Of a DNA stretch of 64,000 nt, positions 52,310 to 59,900 are shown in pieces; position 1 is the stretch's first letter; each line of letters begins with the position of its first letter. A program made the position numbers and the translations under genes. The stretch covers positions 258,789-322,788 of the forward strand of contig CAVPXF010000023.1 in assembly GCA_963709655.1 (NCBI GenBank). The letters are read 5' to 3'. The notes below the pieces were generated by a model. The model did not search any database and had not been told where the DNA came from. It worked only from the letters and a program-made list of their open reading frames with translations. This stretch comes from Roseiarcus sp963709655. GTDB lineage: Bacteria > Pseudomonadota > Alphaproteobacteria > Rhizobiales > Beijerinckiaceae.

Positions 52310-52852
52310 ATGGCCAGTCCTCCTCCCACGATCGTCACGCTCGATCCGGCCGCCTTCGGCCGCTGTCTCGACCGGCTCGCCGAGATCCTGCAGGCCTCAG
52401 TGCGCGAAGGCGCGAGCGTCGGCTTCGTGCTGCCGTTCTCGCTCGACGAGGCGCGCGCCTACTGGCGCGACAGGGTCGCGCCCGCGCACGCGGCGGGCGG
52501 CAAGGTCGTCCTGGCCGCGGTCCTCGGCGACGAGGTCGTCGGGACGGCCCAGCTCGATTTCGACGCCATGCCGAGCAAGCGCCATCACGCCGAAGTCTCA
52601 AAGGTGCTGGTCGACCCGCGCTTTCGCCGCGCGGGCGTGGCGCGGGCGCTGATGGCCGAGATCGAGCGGCGCGCGACCGAGGACGGCCGCTGGCTCCTGA
52701 CCCTCGACACCGCGGGCGACGCCGCCGAGACGCTCTACCGTTCGCTCGGCTACACGCTCGCCGGAACGATCCCCCTTTACGCCCGCGACGCCTTCGAGGC
52801 CGATCGCTACGACGCCACCCGGCTCATGTACAAGGACCTGAGGGGCGGCTAG
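52310..52852 (+). CDS. GNAT-family N-acetyltransferase (180 aa)
   Basis: The acetyl-CoA site is VLVDPRFRRAGVARALMAEIER, followed by LTLDTAGDAAETLYRSLGYTLAGTIPLYA, the usual GNAT C-terminal strands. The N-terminal half (VGFVLPFSLDEARAYWRDRV) is of the common single-domain form. The substrate is unknown. It starts 60 bases after kup on the same strand, with no clear ribosome site; the ATG at MASPPPT is the best choice. Confidence 0.85.
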   Translation: MASPPPTIVTLDPAAFGRCLDRLAEILQASVREGASVGFVLPFSLDEARAYWRDRVAPAHAAGGKVVLAAVLGDEVVGTAQLDFDAMPSKRHHAEVSKVLVDPRFRRAGVARALMAEIERRATEDGRWLLTLDTAGDAAETLYRSLGYTLAGTIPLYARDAFEADRYDATRLMYKDLRGG

Positions 52853-53251
52853 CGCGGACGGCCCCCGGGAGAAGGCCTCTCGTTTCCTGCGACAGGAATA
52901 AAACCGACAATTGATTGCCAAAAAGCGAAGCCTGTCGTATTCTCCCCCTCATGACCGAAGGAGCCGCGACGCCCGCTTGCCCGACCCGGACCCCAGTTCG
53001 TCGGCCCGTTCGAAGGACGGAAATCCGCATTCCGTGCGATTTTTTCGCTTAAGCCTCGCAAGTCCTTGGAAAGATTGGATTCACGGGTGGATATGAGGGT
53101 GTTTTCGGGCGCTGAACGGGTGCTGAACGACATCCGAACGCGTGCTGAACGGCGCCGAACGCGTGCTGAACGAGGTCCGAACGGGCGCTCGCCCCGCGAG
53201 GAGAGGTTCCGGACGGAGCCGGCGCCTCTCCTTGGGCTGCCCTGAGCGCTG
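52853..53251. other. Intergenic region with GAACGCGTGCTGAACG repeats
   Basis: It contains a tandem repeat at 53114-53190. A 33-codon frame at 52951-53052 follows an AT-rich stretch but resembles nothing known. No other gene is supported. Confidence 0.4.
53114..53190. repeat. Tandem repeat, 3.5 copies of ~22 bp
   Basis: Copies of GAACGCGTGCTGAACG occur at 53136-53151 and 53157-53172. A variant (GAACGGGTGCTGAACG) lies at 53114-53129 and a partial copy begins at 53179, at a period of 21-22 bases, two helical turns. It lies 60 bases beyond the stop of the DegP gene. Confidence 0.7.
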
Positions 53252-54736
53252 TCACGCCTTCGGGAACGAGAAGGCCACGAAGCGGTCGCCGCTGGTGGTC
53301 TGAATCCGCATCAGGATCGCCTTCTTGCCCGCCTCCTTGGCGGAGGCGATGCTGGACCTGACCTCCTGCGGCGTGGTCACGGGCTTGCCCGCCACGTCGA
53401 GAATGACGTCGCCGGTGGTCAGTCCCTTCTCCGCCGCGACGCCGCCCGGATCGACGCCGACGATCGTGACGCCGTTCTTGCTGGCGCCCGCGACCTCGGC
53501 CGCCGGGGCGAGCTGGAGGCCGAGCGCCTCCGGCGTCGCCGCGTTGGCGCTCGCCACCTTCTCGGCCTGCTGCGACGAGAGCGTCACGCTGGCCGTCTTC
53601 TCCTCGCCGTTGCGCAGGTAGGTGAGGTCGATCCGGTCGCCGGGCTTCATCATGCCGATCGTGTGGGTCAGATCGCCGGCGTCCTTGACGGACTCGCCGT
53701 TGACCTTGGTGATGATGTCGCCGCTGTGAAGGCCCGCGTCGGCGGCTGGCGTTCCCGGCATCGTCTGATCGACGATCGCCCCGTTCGCGGTCGTGAGGCC
53801 CATGGCCTGCGCGATGTCCGGGCCGACCGGCTGAATCCGGACGCCGAGATAGCCGTGCCTGACGACGCCGCCGTGCTCGAGCTCGTCCACGACCTGCTGG
53901 ACCGTGCCAGACGGAATGGCGAAGCCGATGCCCACGCTTCCGCCCGAGGGCGAATAGATGGCGGTGTTCACGCCGACGACCTGACCCTCCTCGTTGAAGG
54001 TCGGCCCGCCCGAATTGCCCTTGTTGATCGGAGCGTCGATCTGCAGGAACCGGTCGTAAGGCCCATCGCCGATGTCGCGGCCCTTGGCCGACAGGATGCC
54101 GGCCGTGACGGTGTTGCCGAGACCATAAGGATTGCCGATCGCGACGACCCAGTCGCCGATCCTGGGCGCCTCACTGGCGAACGACACATAGGGGTAGTTC
54201 CCGGGCCGATCGACCTTCAGGAGCGCCAGATCGGTCTTCGGGTCGGCGCCCACGACCTTGGCGTCCAGCGTCTTGCCGTCGTCCATCGTCACGGTGACCG
54301 ACTTCGCGTCCTGCACCACATGATTGTTGGTGACAATGTAGCCGTCGGCGGAAATGAAGAACCCCGAGCCCTCGCCCCAAACGATCGATCGAGGATTGGA
54401 GGGAGCGTTGTCCTGATTGCCGAACTGTTTGAAGAACCGCTGGATCTCGGGCGGCAGGTTATCCAACTGCCCGCTCAACCCGCTCGTGTCGCTCGCGGCG
54501 ACGGTCTTCACCCGGATGGAAACGACAGCGGGTTTGACTCGCTCGATCAGCGACGCGAAGGACGGCAAGTTCTGGGTGGGAAGGTTGGCGGTCGATATGG
54601 CCGCGGCGTGCGCGGTCGGGGCGGCGGTGAACGCGCCCTCTCCGATCGCTCCCGCCGCAACGAGCGCGACAGCGGCGGCGCTGGCTAAAATACGGTTTCG
54701 ATACCGCGATATCTCGAACGGGTTTTGGCTGGACAT
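53252..54736 (-). CDS. DegP/HtrA-family periplasmic serine protease (494 aa)
   Basis: A hydrophobic N-terminal helix (ILASAAAVALVAAGAIGEGAF) and an AHA-type cleavage site export the protein. The trypsin-like domain has His139 (IVTNNHVVQDA), Asp169 (KTDLALLKVD) and Ser242 (INKGNSGGPTF). Two PDZ domains follow: HGYLGVRIQPVGPDIAQAMGL ... GLHSGDIITKVNG, and GLQLAPAAEV ... GLTTGDVILDVAGKPV. It degrades or refolds damaged envelope proteins. The SAGNQD-type linker (FGNQDNAPSNP) is in the usual place. Confidence 0.95.
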   Translation of the reverse strand: MSSQNPFEISRYRNRILASAAAVALVAAGAIGEGAFTAAPTAHAAAISTANLPTQNLPSFASLIERVKPAVVSIRVKTVAASDTSGLSGQLDNLPPEIQRFFKQFGNQDNAPSNPRSIVWGEGSGFFISADGYIVTNNHVVQDAKSVTVTMDDGKTLDAKVVGADPKTDLALLKVDRPGNYPYVSFASEAPRIGDWVVAIGNPYGLGNTVTAGILSAKGRDIGDGPYDRFLQIDAPINKGNSGGPTFNEEGQVVGVNTAIYSPSGGSVGIGFAIPSGTVQQVVDELEHGGVVRHGYLGVRIQPVGPDIAQAMGLTTANGAIVDQTMPGTPAADAGLHSGDIITKVNGESVKDAGDLTHTIGMMKPGDRIDLTYLRNGEEKTASVTLSSQQAEKVASANAATPEALGLQLAPAAEVAGASKNGVTIVGVDPGGVAAEKGLTTGDVILDVAGKPVTTPQEVRSSIASAKEAGKKAILMRIQTTSGDRFVAFSFPKA

Positions 54737-55013
54737 GGGATTTCCAATCCTGTTGCTGTTTCCTCTTGGTCAGGTCGCCGCGGGGCGCGGTCGGTACAGT
54801 GCGAGGCTACGCGTCCCGACGTGTCCGGGCTTTGGTCGGAGCATTACGATTTCTCAATGAAGGCGTGGGTTTGACCGACCTGGCCGGCGGGTCGGTCGCC
54901 AACCTGCGGCTTTGTTGAGGAAGCTTCATCCGCCGGCTAATTTCCGGAGAGGCGTCGCGGCGCATAACCGTCAGCGCGGGACCGGCCGCCACCGGTCGGC
55001 GGGCGCACGTGAG

Positions 55014-55238
55014 ATGGCCAAGCAAACCCTCAGTCCAAGCGAAATTCTCGAAAAACTCCGCGTGATCGACCTTCTCACGGCGGACGGGAGGCCCATGGCC
55101 GAGGCGCTTTCGTTCGCCGGGGTGCTCCCGTCGGAATATGAAAGATGGCGCGCCGAATACGCCGGCTTGCTCCGCACGCTCGGTCCCTTGGCCGCCGCGC
55201 CGCCTCGGGGCGGCAGGAAATCGAGGCGAAGCCGCTGA
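55014..55238 (+). CDS. Small helix-turn-helix protein resembling IS3 OrfA (74 aa)
   Basis: The start MAKQTLSPSEILEKLRVIDLL, then GRPMAEALSFAGVLPSEYERWRAEYAGLL, follow the N-terminal HTH of IS3-type OrfA proteins (KLRxADVL...EAxxxxGVxxxxYYRWRxEYGGL). The tail is short and basic and there is no OrfB, so it is either a domesticated HTH protein or an IS3 remnant. Its 5' extension in the same frame is not convincing. No inverted repeats were found around it. Confidence 0.6.
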   Translation: MAKQTLSPSEILEKLRVIDLLTADGRPMAEALSFAGVLPSEYERWRAEYAGLLRTLGPLAAAPPRGGRKSRRSR

Positions 55239-55338
55239 GGCGGCTCGGACAGGACCTCTCAATGGGCCCGCAAAGGAACGAATGCGCAAGCAGGCGCGGC
55301 GCCTAGCGGGGCGGCGAGGCAGCAGGTAAACTGCGCGC

Positions 55339-56046
55339 ATGACTCAGCCGCGACGAATCCTGATCGTGGACGACGACGCCGATTTGCGCAGCGCGCTTGC
55401 TGAGCAACTCGCTTTGCATCCCGAGTTCGAGGTCGAGACCGCCTCGACCGCCGCCGAGGCGCTGACGACCGTGCTGGCGACCAACCCAGACATCATGCTC
55501 ATGGATGTCGGTCTGCCCGACCGCGACGGCCGGGACGCTGTCCGGGACCTCCGCCGCGACGGTTACCGCCGCCCGATCATCATGCTGACCGCGCATGACG
55601 AGGACGCCGACGCGGTGCAGGGCCTCGATTCGGGCGCGAACGACTATGTCGGCAAGCCGTTCCGCTTCGTCGTGCTGCTCGCCCGAATCCGGGCCCAGCT
55701 CAGGCAATACGAGGCCGGCGAGGACAGCGAATTCAAGGTTGGCCCCTACCTCTTCCGGCCGACCTCGAAGAACCTGGTCAACGCAAAGGGCGTCAAGCTC
55801 CGCCTCACCGAGAAGGAGGCGGCGATCCTGCGCTTCCTGCACCGGGCCGACCAGCAGCCGGTGGCGCGCGAGACGCTGCTGAAGCACGTCTGGGGCTACA
55901 ATTCCAACGTCACCACCCACACGCTCGAAACGCACATCTACCGCCTCAGGCAGAAGATCGAGGACAACCCGGCGGACGCGCAGCTCCTTGTCACCGAAGC
56001 CGGCGGCTACAGACTCGTCGCCGCCTCCGAAGGGCGCTCCGGGTGA
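55339..56046 (+). CDS. OmpR-family response regulator (235 aa)
   Basis: The receiver has Asp11-Asp13, the phospho-acceptor Asp56 (IMLMDVGLPDRDG) and Lys106 (DYVGKPFRF). The C-terminal winged helix reads LRLTEKEAAILRFLHRA, ETLLKHVWGYNSNVTTHTLETHIYRLRQKIE and LVTEAGGYRLV. No kinase is adjacent. Its stop overlaps the GTG of the cyclic-nucleotide-binding gene (GTGA), so the three genes from 55.3 to 56.9 kb are one coupled operon. Confidence 0.93.
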   Translation: MTQPRRILIVDDDADLRSALAEQLALHPEFEVETASTAAEALTTVLATNPDIMLMDVGLPDRDGRDAVRDLRRDGYRRPIIMLTAHDEDADAVQGLDSGANDYVGKPFRFVVLLARIRAQLRQYEAGEDSEFKVGPYLFRPTSKNLVNAKGVKLRLTEKEAAILRFLHRADQQPVARETLLKHVWGYNSNVTTHTLETHIYRLRQKIEDNPADAQLLVTEAGGYRLVAASEGRSG

Positions 56047-56525
56047 CGCTCGACGCCGATGTCGCGCGGCTGGCGCGGACCCGTCCGTTCAGCTTGATGC
56101 CGCGCGAGGCGGTGCAGCTCGTCGCGTTTTCCAGCGCGAGACAACGCCTAGGCGCGGGCGAAACGCTCTTTAGCGCCGGCGACGCGGGCGACGCGGGCTA
56201 TTTCGTCCAAGCCGGCGCCATCCTGGTCCAGGACCCGAGCGGGACCCCCAACGGCGCGCGGCGGGTGACGAGCGGAGCGCTGATCGGCGAGAGCGCGCTC
56301 TATGCGCCGGTCGTCCGACGGGTCGAGGCCCGGGCGGTCGAAGATACGGTCATCATCCGCATCCCGCGCGAGACGTTTCGCCGGGTGCTTGCGGAGTTCC
56401 CCGAAGCCGCCGGCAAGGTCCGCGCCGCGCTGGCCCAGCGCATGTTGCGCCTGGTCGACGGCCTTGACGCCGCTCGCGTCCGGTCGATCGACGCCAGCCG
56501 CCAGCCGACACGGACGCCGACATGA
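56043..56525 (+). CDS. Cyclic nucleotide-binding domain protein without HTH (160 aa)
   Basis: This is a stand-alone Crp-like sensor domain: LMPREAVQLVAFSSARQRLGAGETLFSAGDAGDAGYFVQAGAI, then the phosphate-binding-cassette region SGALIGESALYA and VVRRVEARAVEDTVIIRIPRETF. The Arg that binds the cyclic phosphate may be one of the VVRRVEAR arginines. No DNA-binding domain follows. Its start overlaps the regulator stop and its stop overlaps the next ATG. It may sense cNMP and act by protein contact; ligand binding is not certain. Confidence 0.85.
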   Translation: MTLDADVARLARTRPFSLMPREAVQLVAFSSARQRLGAGETLFSAGDAGDAGYFVQAGAILVQDPSGTPNGARRVTSGALIGESALYAPVVRRVEARAVEDTVIIRIPRETFRRVLAEFPEAAGKVRAALAQRMLRLVDGLDAARVRSIDASRQPTRTPT

Positions 56526-56942
56526 GGCCTGCCGATCCGAGCGCCGTCGGGCGCCTCAGAGCGCCGACCTGGAAGACATCGAGGCGCTGGCCGACGCGGC
56601 CTTTCGCGGCTGCCGGCGCAGTTCCGCGACTTGTGCGAGGGACTCGTCATTCAGGTCGTGGATTTCGCCGACGACGACACGCTCGACGAGATGGGGGTCG
56701 AGAGCGAGTTCGACCTGCTCGGCCTCTTTCGCGGGCGCGGCCTGTCGGACCGCGGCGCGAACGACGAGACGGGGCAATTGCCTAACATGATCTGGCTCTA
56801 TCGCCGGCCGCTGCTCGACACCTGGTGCGACGGCGAGGACACGCTCGAGGCCGTCGTCACCCATGTCCTCGTGCATGAGATCGGCCACCACTTCGGCCTT
56901 TCGGACGCCGACATGGAGGCGATCGAGCGTCAGGCCCGATGA
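56522..56942 (+). pseudogene. Minimal zincin-type metallopeptidase (DUF1025-like), frameshifted
   Basis: Most of the protein lies in the last frame: CEGLVIQVVDFADDDTLDEMG, FDLLGLFRGRGL, QLPNMIWLYRRPLLDTW and HVLVHEIGHHFGLSD (HExxH zinc site with a third His). The N-terminal helix (SADLEDIEALADAAFRG) lies in a second frame, and the coupled ATG (MRPADPS) in a third. Two one-base deletions, at about 56545 and 56615, would rejoin them to a protein of about 140 residues, normal for the family. The function is unknown; it may be a small intracellular protease. Indel errors are suspected. Confidence 0.75.
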
Positions 56943-57096
56943 CTGATTCGCGGCGCCTATCTTGGCGGGCCTTTGCGAAGCCCTTGAAAAGCCAAAAAAT
57001 CCTGGGCCTTCACAAGGGTGTCACGCAAGCTGTAGAGTAAAGGCGCGGTCGGGTGCGGTCCGGCTTCGTCGCCATACGGAGGTACGGAGCGTTTTC

Positions 57097-57663
57097 GTGA
57101 CTGTTCATGTTCAAGCGCTGTCGCCCGGCAATTGCCCAGCTCTCGTGTTGAATGCGGACTTTCGCCCGCTTAGCTATTATCCCCTGTCCATCTGGTGCTG
57201 GCAGGACGCGATCAAGGCGGTCTTCCTCGACCGGGTCAACATCCTCTCCGAATACGAAACGCTGGTCCGCAGCCCCTCGTTCGAGATGCGGCTTCCCTCG
57301 GTCGTGTCGCTGAAGAGCTACGTCAAGCCGACCCGCTTTCCGGCGTTCACGCGGTTCAACGTCTTCTTGCGCGACCGGTTCACCTGCCAGTATTGCGGCG
57401 AGCGGGAAGAACTCACGTTCGACCACGTCATCCCGCGGTCCAAGGGCGGCGTGACGAGCTGGGAGAACGTGGTCGCGGCCTGCTCGGTCTGCAACCTCAG
57501 GAAGGCGGACATGCTGCCCTCGGTCGCGCGGATGTGGCCGGCGACGGAGCCCTATCAGCCGACGGTCCACGACCTCCACCAGAACGGCCGGGCCTTCCCG
57601 CCAAATTATCTGCACGATAGCTGGATGGACTATCTTTATTGGGACAGCGAACTTGAGGAGTAG
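57097..57663 (+). CDS. HNH endonuclease family protein (188 aa)
   Basis: The HNH nuclease domain has zinc pairs C97-C100 (CQYC) and C129-C132 (CSVC). Catalytic residues lie in TFDHVIPRSKGGVTSWENVVAAC, with His110 and Asn124. The N-terminal 90 residues (PALVLNADFRPLSYYPLSIWCWQDAIKAVFLDRVNIL) are the conserved extension of a widespread chromosomal HNH family in alphaproteobacteria, whose role is not established. The start is a GTG with GGAG eight bases before it. It is not part of a restriction system here. Confidence 0.9.
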   Translation: MTVHVQALSPGNCPALVLNADFRPLSYYPLSIWCWQDAIKAVFLDRVNILSEYETLVRSPSFEMRLPSVVSLKSYVKPTRFPAFTRFNVFLRDRFTCQYCGEREELTFDHVIPRSKGGVTSWENVVAACSVCNLRKADMLPSVARMWPATEPYQPTVHDLHQNGRAFPPNYLHDSWMDYLYWDSELEE

Positions 57664-58108
57664 GCGGGCTCGCTGAGCGTGGCGGCTTGCCCGTTTCCTC
57701 GGGGGCGCGCAAAATTTGGATTTCCTCAGGCCTACGCAGCCTTGCATCGGGGCTCCGCGAATTCCCGAGTTTTGGACGGTTGGATTTGTTTGGAATTCCT
57801 TGGATTCTCTCGTCCGAAATGAGCCTTTTCAATAGGTTACGGGCGACCCTGGGGTCATTTTATTTTTTGGCTGACTCCCATGCCTGGCCGCCATGACAGG
57901 AACCTCATCCCGATCCCCGGGTCAGGCTCGGCGTGGGGCCTGCCATTTTCGAGTCGGTTTCGAGTGTTTTCAAGGAGATGCGGCGCCATTTTCGATTCAC
58001 TGTAACTGCCAAGCCGGGGTGAGTCCGAAATGTCACACTCTGCGCGGGATTGACTTGAGGGTTGTGATTTTGGGCGACAGGGACAGGGATTTCTGACTTA
58101 AGGGTGGG
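57664..58108. other. Intergenic region and left flank of the IS66-type element
   Basis: It contains a terminator-like site at 57845-57868 after the HNH gene. The left end of the IS66-type element must lie in the second half, but I could not match its terminal inverted repeats by eye. Confidence 0.4.
57845..57868 (+). terminator. Possible terminator after the HNH gene
   Basis: GACCC (57845-57849) and GGGTC (57852-57856) form a short stem with a two-base loop, followed by ATTTTATTTTTT. The T-rich tail is good but the loop is too small to be ideal. Confidence 0.35.
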
Positions 58109-59563
58109 ATGAATCTTCCGCCGGAAGTCGAAGCCCTGATAGCGGCCCAAGCACGCGAGATCGAGCGTCTTCGCGCTGAGGTGGCGGAGCTTCGGCGTCG
58201 GCTGGGCCTGGACAGCTCCAACAGCTCGAAGCCGCCCTCGAGCGACGGGCTGAAGAAGAAGCCTCGGGTCCTGAAGAGCCTGCGCACGCGCACGGGCAAG
58301 CCGAGCGGAGGGCAGAAAGGTCACGACGGCGACACGCTGCGTCAGGTCGCCGAGCCGGACGCGATCATCGAGCACGCGGCCGAGGTGTGCGCACATTGCC
58401 GGGCGGCTCTTGCGGCGGATTCCAAGGTCGGCGAGGAGAGGCGTCAGGTCTTCGATCTTCCGGAGAAGCCGCTGATCGTGACCGAGCACCGCGCGGCGGT
58501 CCACGACTGCCCGGCCTGCCGGCGGCGCACCCGCGCCGCTTTTCCCGCGGGCGTCGTTTCGCCGGCCCAGTATGGCGAGCGCTTCAAGGCGGCGGCGGTC
58601 TATCTCAACGCCCAGCAGCTCGTGCCCGAGGAGCGGACCGCGCAGGTCCTCAGGGACCTGTTCGGGGCGGCGGCGGCCTGCGGGGCGAGCGTGGCGAGCT
58701 GGGTTCGCCGTAAGGCCGAGGCGCTGGAGCCGGTTTGGCGCGGCATCGGCGCCTGCGTCGCGGCGGCGCCGGTGCGCTGCCTCGACGAAACGGGCTTGCG
58801 CATCGCCGGCGCGACCCGCTGGCTGCACACCGCCTCGACCCTGACCCACACCTTCTATCGCGCCGGCGAGCCCCGCTCGGCCGTGCCCGCACTCGAGGGC
58901 GGCGTCGTGGTCCACGACCACTGGCGCGCCTACTACGCCCTGGAAAACGTCCTTCACGCCTTCTGCAACGCCCATCTGTTGCGCGAGCTTCAGGCGGTCT
59001 GCGATCTCGACAAGGAGCCCTGGGCCGAGGCCCTGCGCGCGACGCTGCTCGAGGCCAACCAGGCCGTGCAGAAAGCCAAAGCCGAGGGCGCCGCGGCGCT
59101 CCCGCCCGAAACCATCAAGGCGTTCGAGGACCGGTACTGGGCCGCCGTCCGCGAAGGCCTCGCCCTGCACAGGAGCCTGCCGCCCTTCGATCCCGCAAAG
59201 AGCTCGAAAAAGCGAAAGAAGCGGCGGCCTGCTCACAATCTCCTCATCCGGTTCAAGACCTTCAAGGACGCGACCCTCCGCTTCCTCACCGACTTCACCG
59301 TTCCCTTCACCAACAACCTCGCCGAGCAGGATCTGAGGATGATGAAGGTGAAGATCAAAATCTCCGGCGGCTTCCGAACCCTGCAAGGCGCCGAAGACTT
59401 CGCCCGCCTGCGCTCCGTGATCTCCTCAGCCCGAAAGCAGGGCCGCGACATCCTCACAGCCCTCACGCTCGGCCCCGACCAACTCGCCCGATTTACTCGC
59501 AACGGCCGGACCGGGTGGCCAAAACATGAACCTCAGTGGGTGGGGACGCTCAGGGCGCGCTGA
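58109..59563 (+). CDS. tnpC: IS66-family transposase, single-ORF (ISBst12-like) type (484 aa)
   Basis: The N-terminal leucine-zipper-like helix (REIERLRAEVAELRRRLGLDSSNSSKPPSSDG) and two zinc CxxC pairs (CAHC, CPAC) precede a DDE core: RCLDETGLRI, VVVHDHWRAYY, AFCNAHLLREL and FTNNLAEQDLRMMKVKIKISGGF. No tnpA or tnpB precedes it, as in the ISBst12 subgroup. The gene looks complete and uninterrupted, so the element may be active. The ends were not located. Confidence 0.92.
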   Translation: MNLPPEVEALIAAQAREIERLRAEVAELRRRLGLDSSNSSKPPSSDGLKKKPRVLKSLRTRTGKPSGGQKGHDGDTLRQVAEPDAIIEHAAEVCAHCRAALAADSKVGEERRQVFDLPEKPLIVTEHRAAVHDCPACRRRTRAAFPAGVVSPAQYGERFKAAAVYLNAQQLVPEERTAQVLRDLFGAAAACGASVASWVRRKAEALEPVWRGIGACVAAAPVRCLDETGLRIAGATRWLHTASTLTHTFYRAGEPRSAVPALEGGVVVHDHWRAYYALENVLHAFCNAHLLRELQAVCDLDKEPWAEALRATLLEANQAVQKAKAEGAAALPPETIKAFEDRYWAAVREGLALHRSLPPFDPAKSSKKRKKRRPAHNLLIRFKTFKDATLRFLTDFTVPFTNNLAEQDLRMMKVKIKISGGFRTLQGAEDFARLRSVISSARKQGRDILTALTLGPDQLARFTRNGRTGWPKHEPQWVGTLRAR

Positions 59564-59900
59564 ATCGTCCTCCGACAGTCTCGGGCTGGACTTGTGATCA
59601 GGACAAGGGCGTGGGCCCGGGCGCTGAATCCACATTTTCAAGGTCTTACGGCAGGTATTCCGGGCGATCGAAATGTCCGCCCGCTTCGGTCCGAAAGTCG
59701 CCGGCGCTGAAGCGTCCCGCCGGCGGAAGAGGCCGGGCAGGGGGAGGATCATGGCCGTCAACATCGCAGGGTCCCGATCTGGCATTGGGTTCAGACTAAC
59801 TCCGCCTTTCGTTTTTAGCAAGGAAATGTCGATTCACTACCATTTTATGCAAAACCGCCCGGCGCCGCGTCGGTGCAGGCTAGGTGCCATGAAGACCTAA
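59564..59900. other. Region between the IS66-type and first IS1634-type elements
   Basis: No gene is supported. It should contain the right end of the IS66-type element and then flanking host sequence. No inverted-repeat match was found by eye. Confidence 0.35.

Noticed and set aside
57664..59900. Terminal inverted repeats of the IS66-type element
   Set aside because: GTAA near 57999 and TTAC near 59646 were compared but the sequences inward do not match beyond the first bases, so no ends are claimed.
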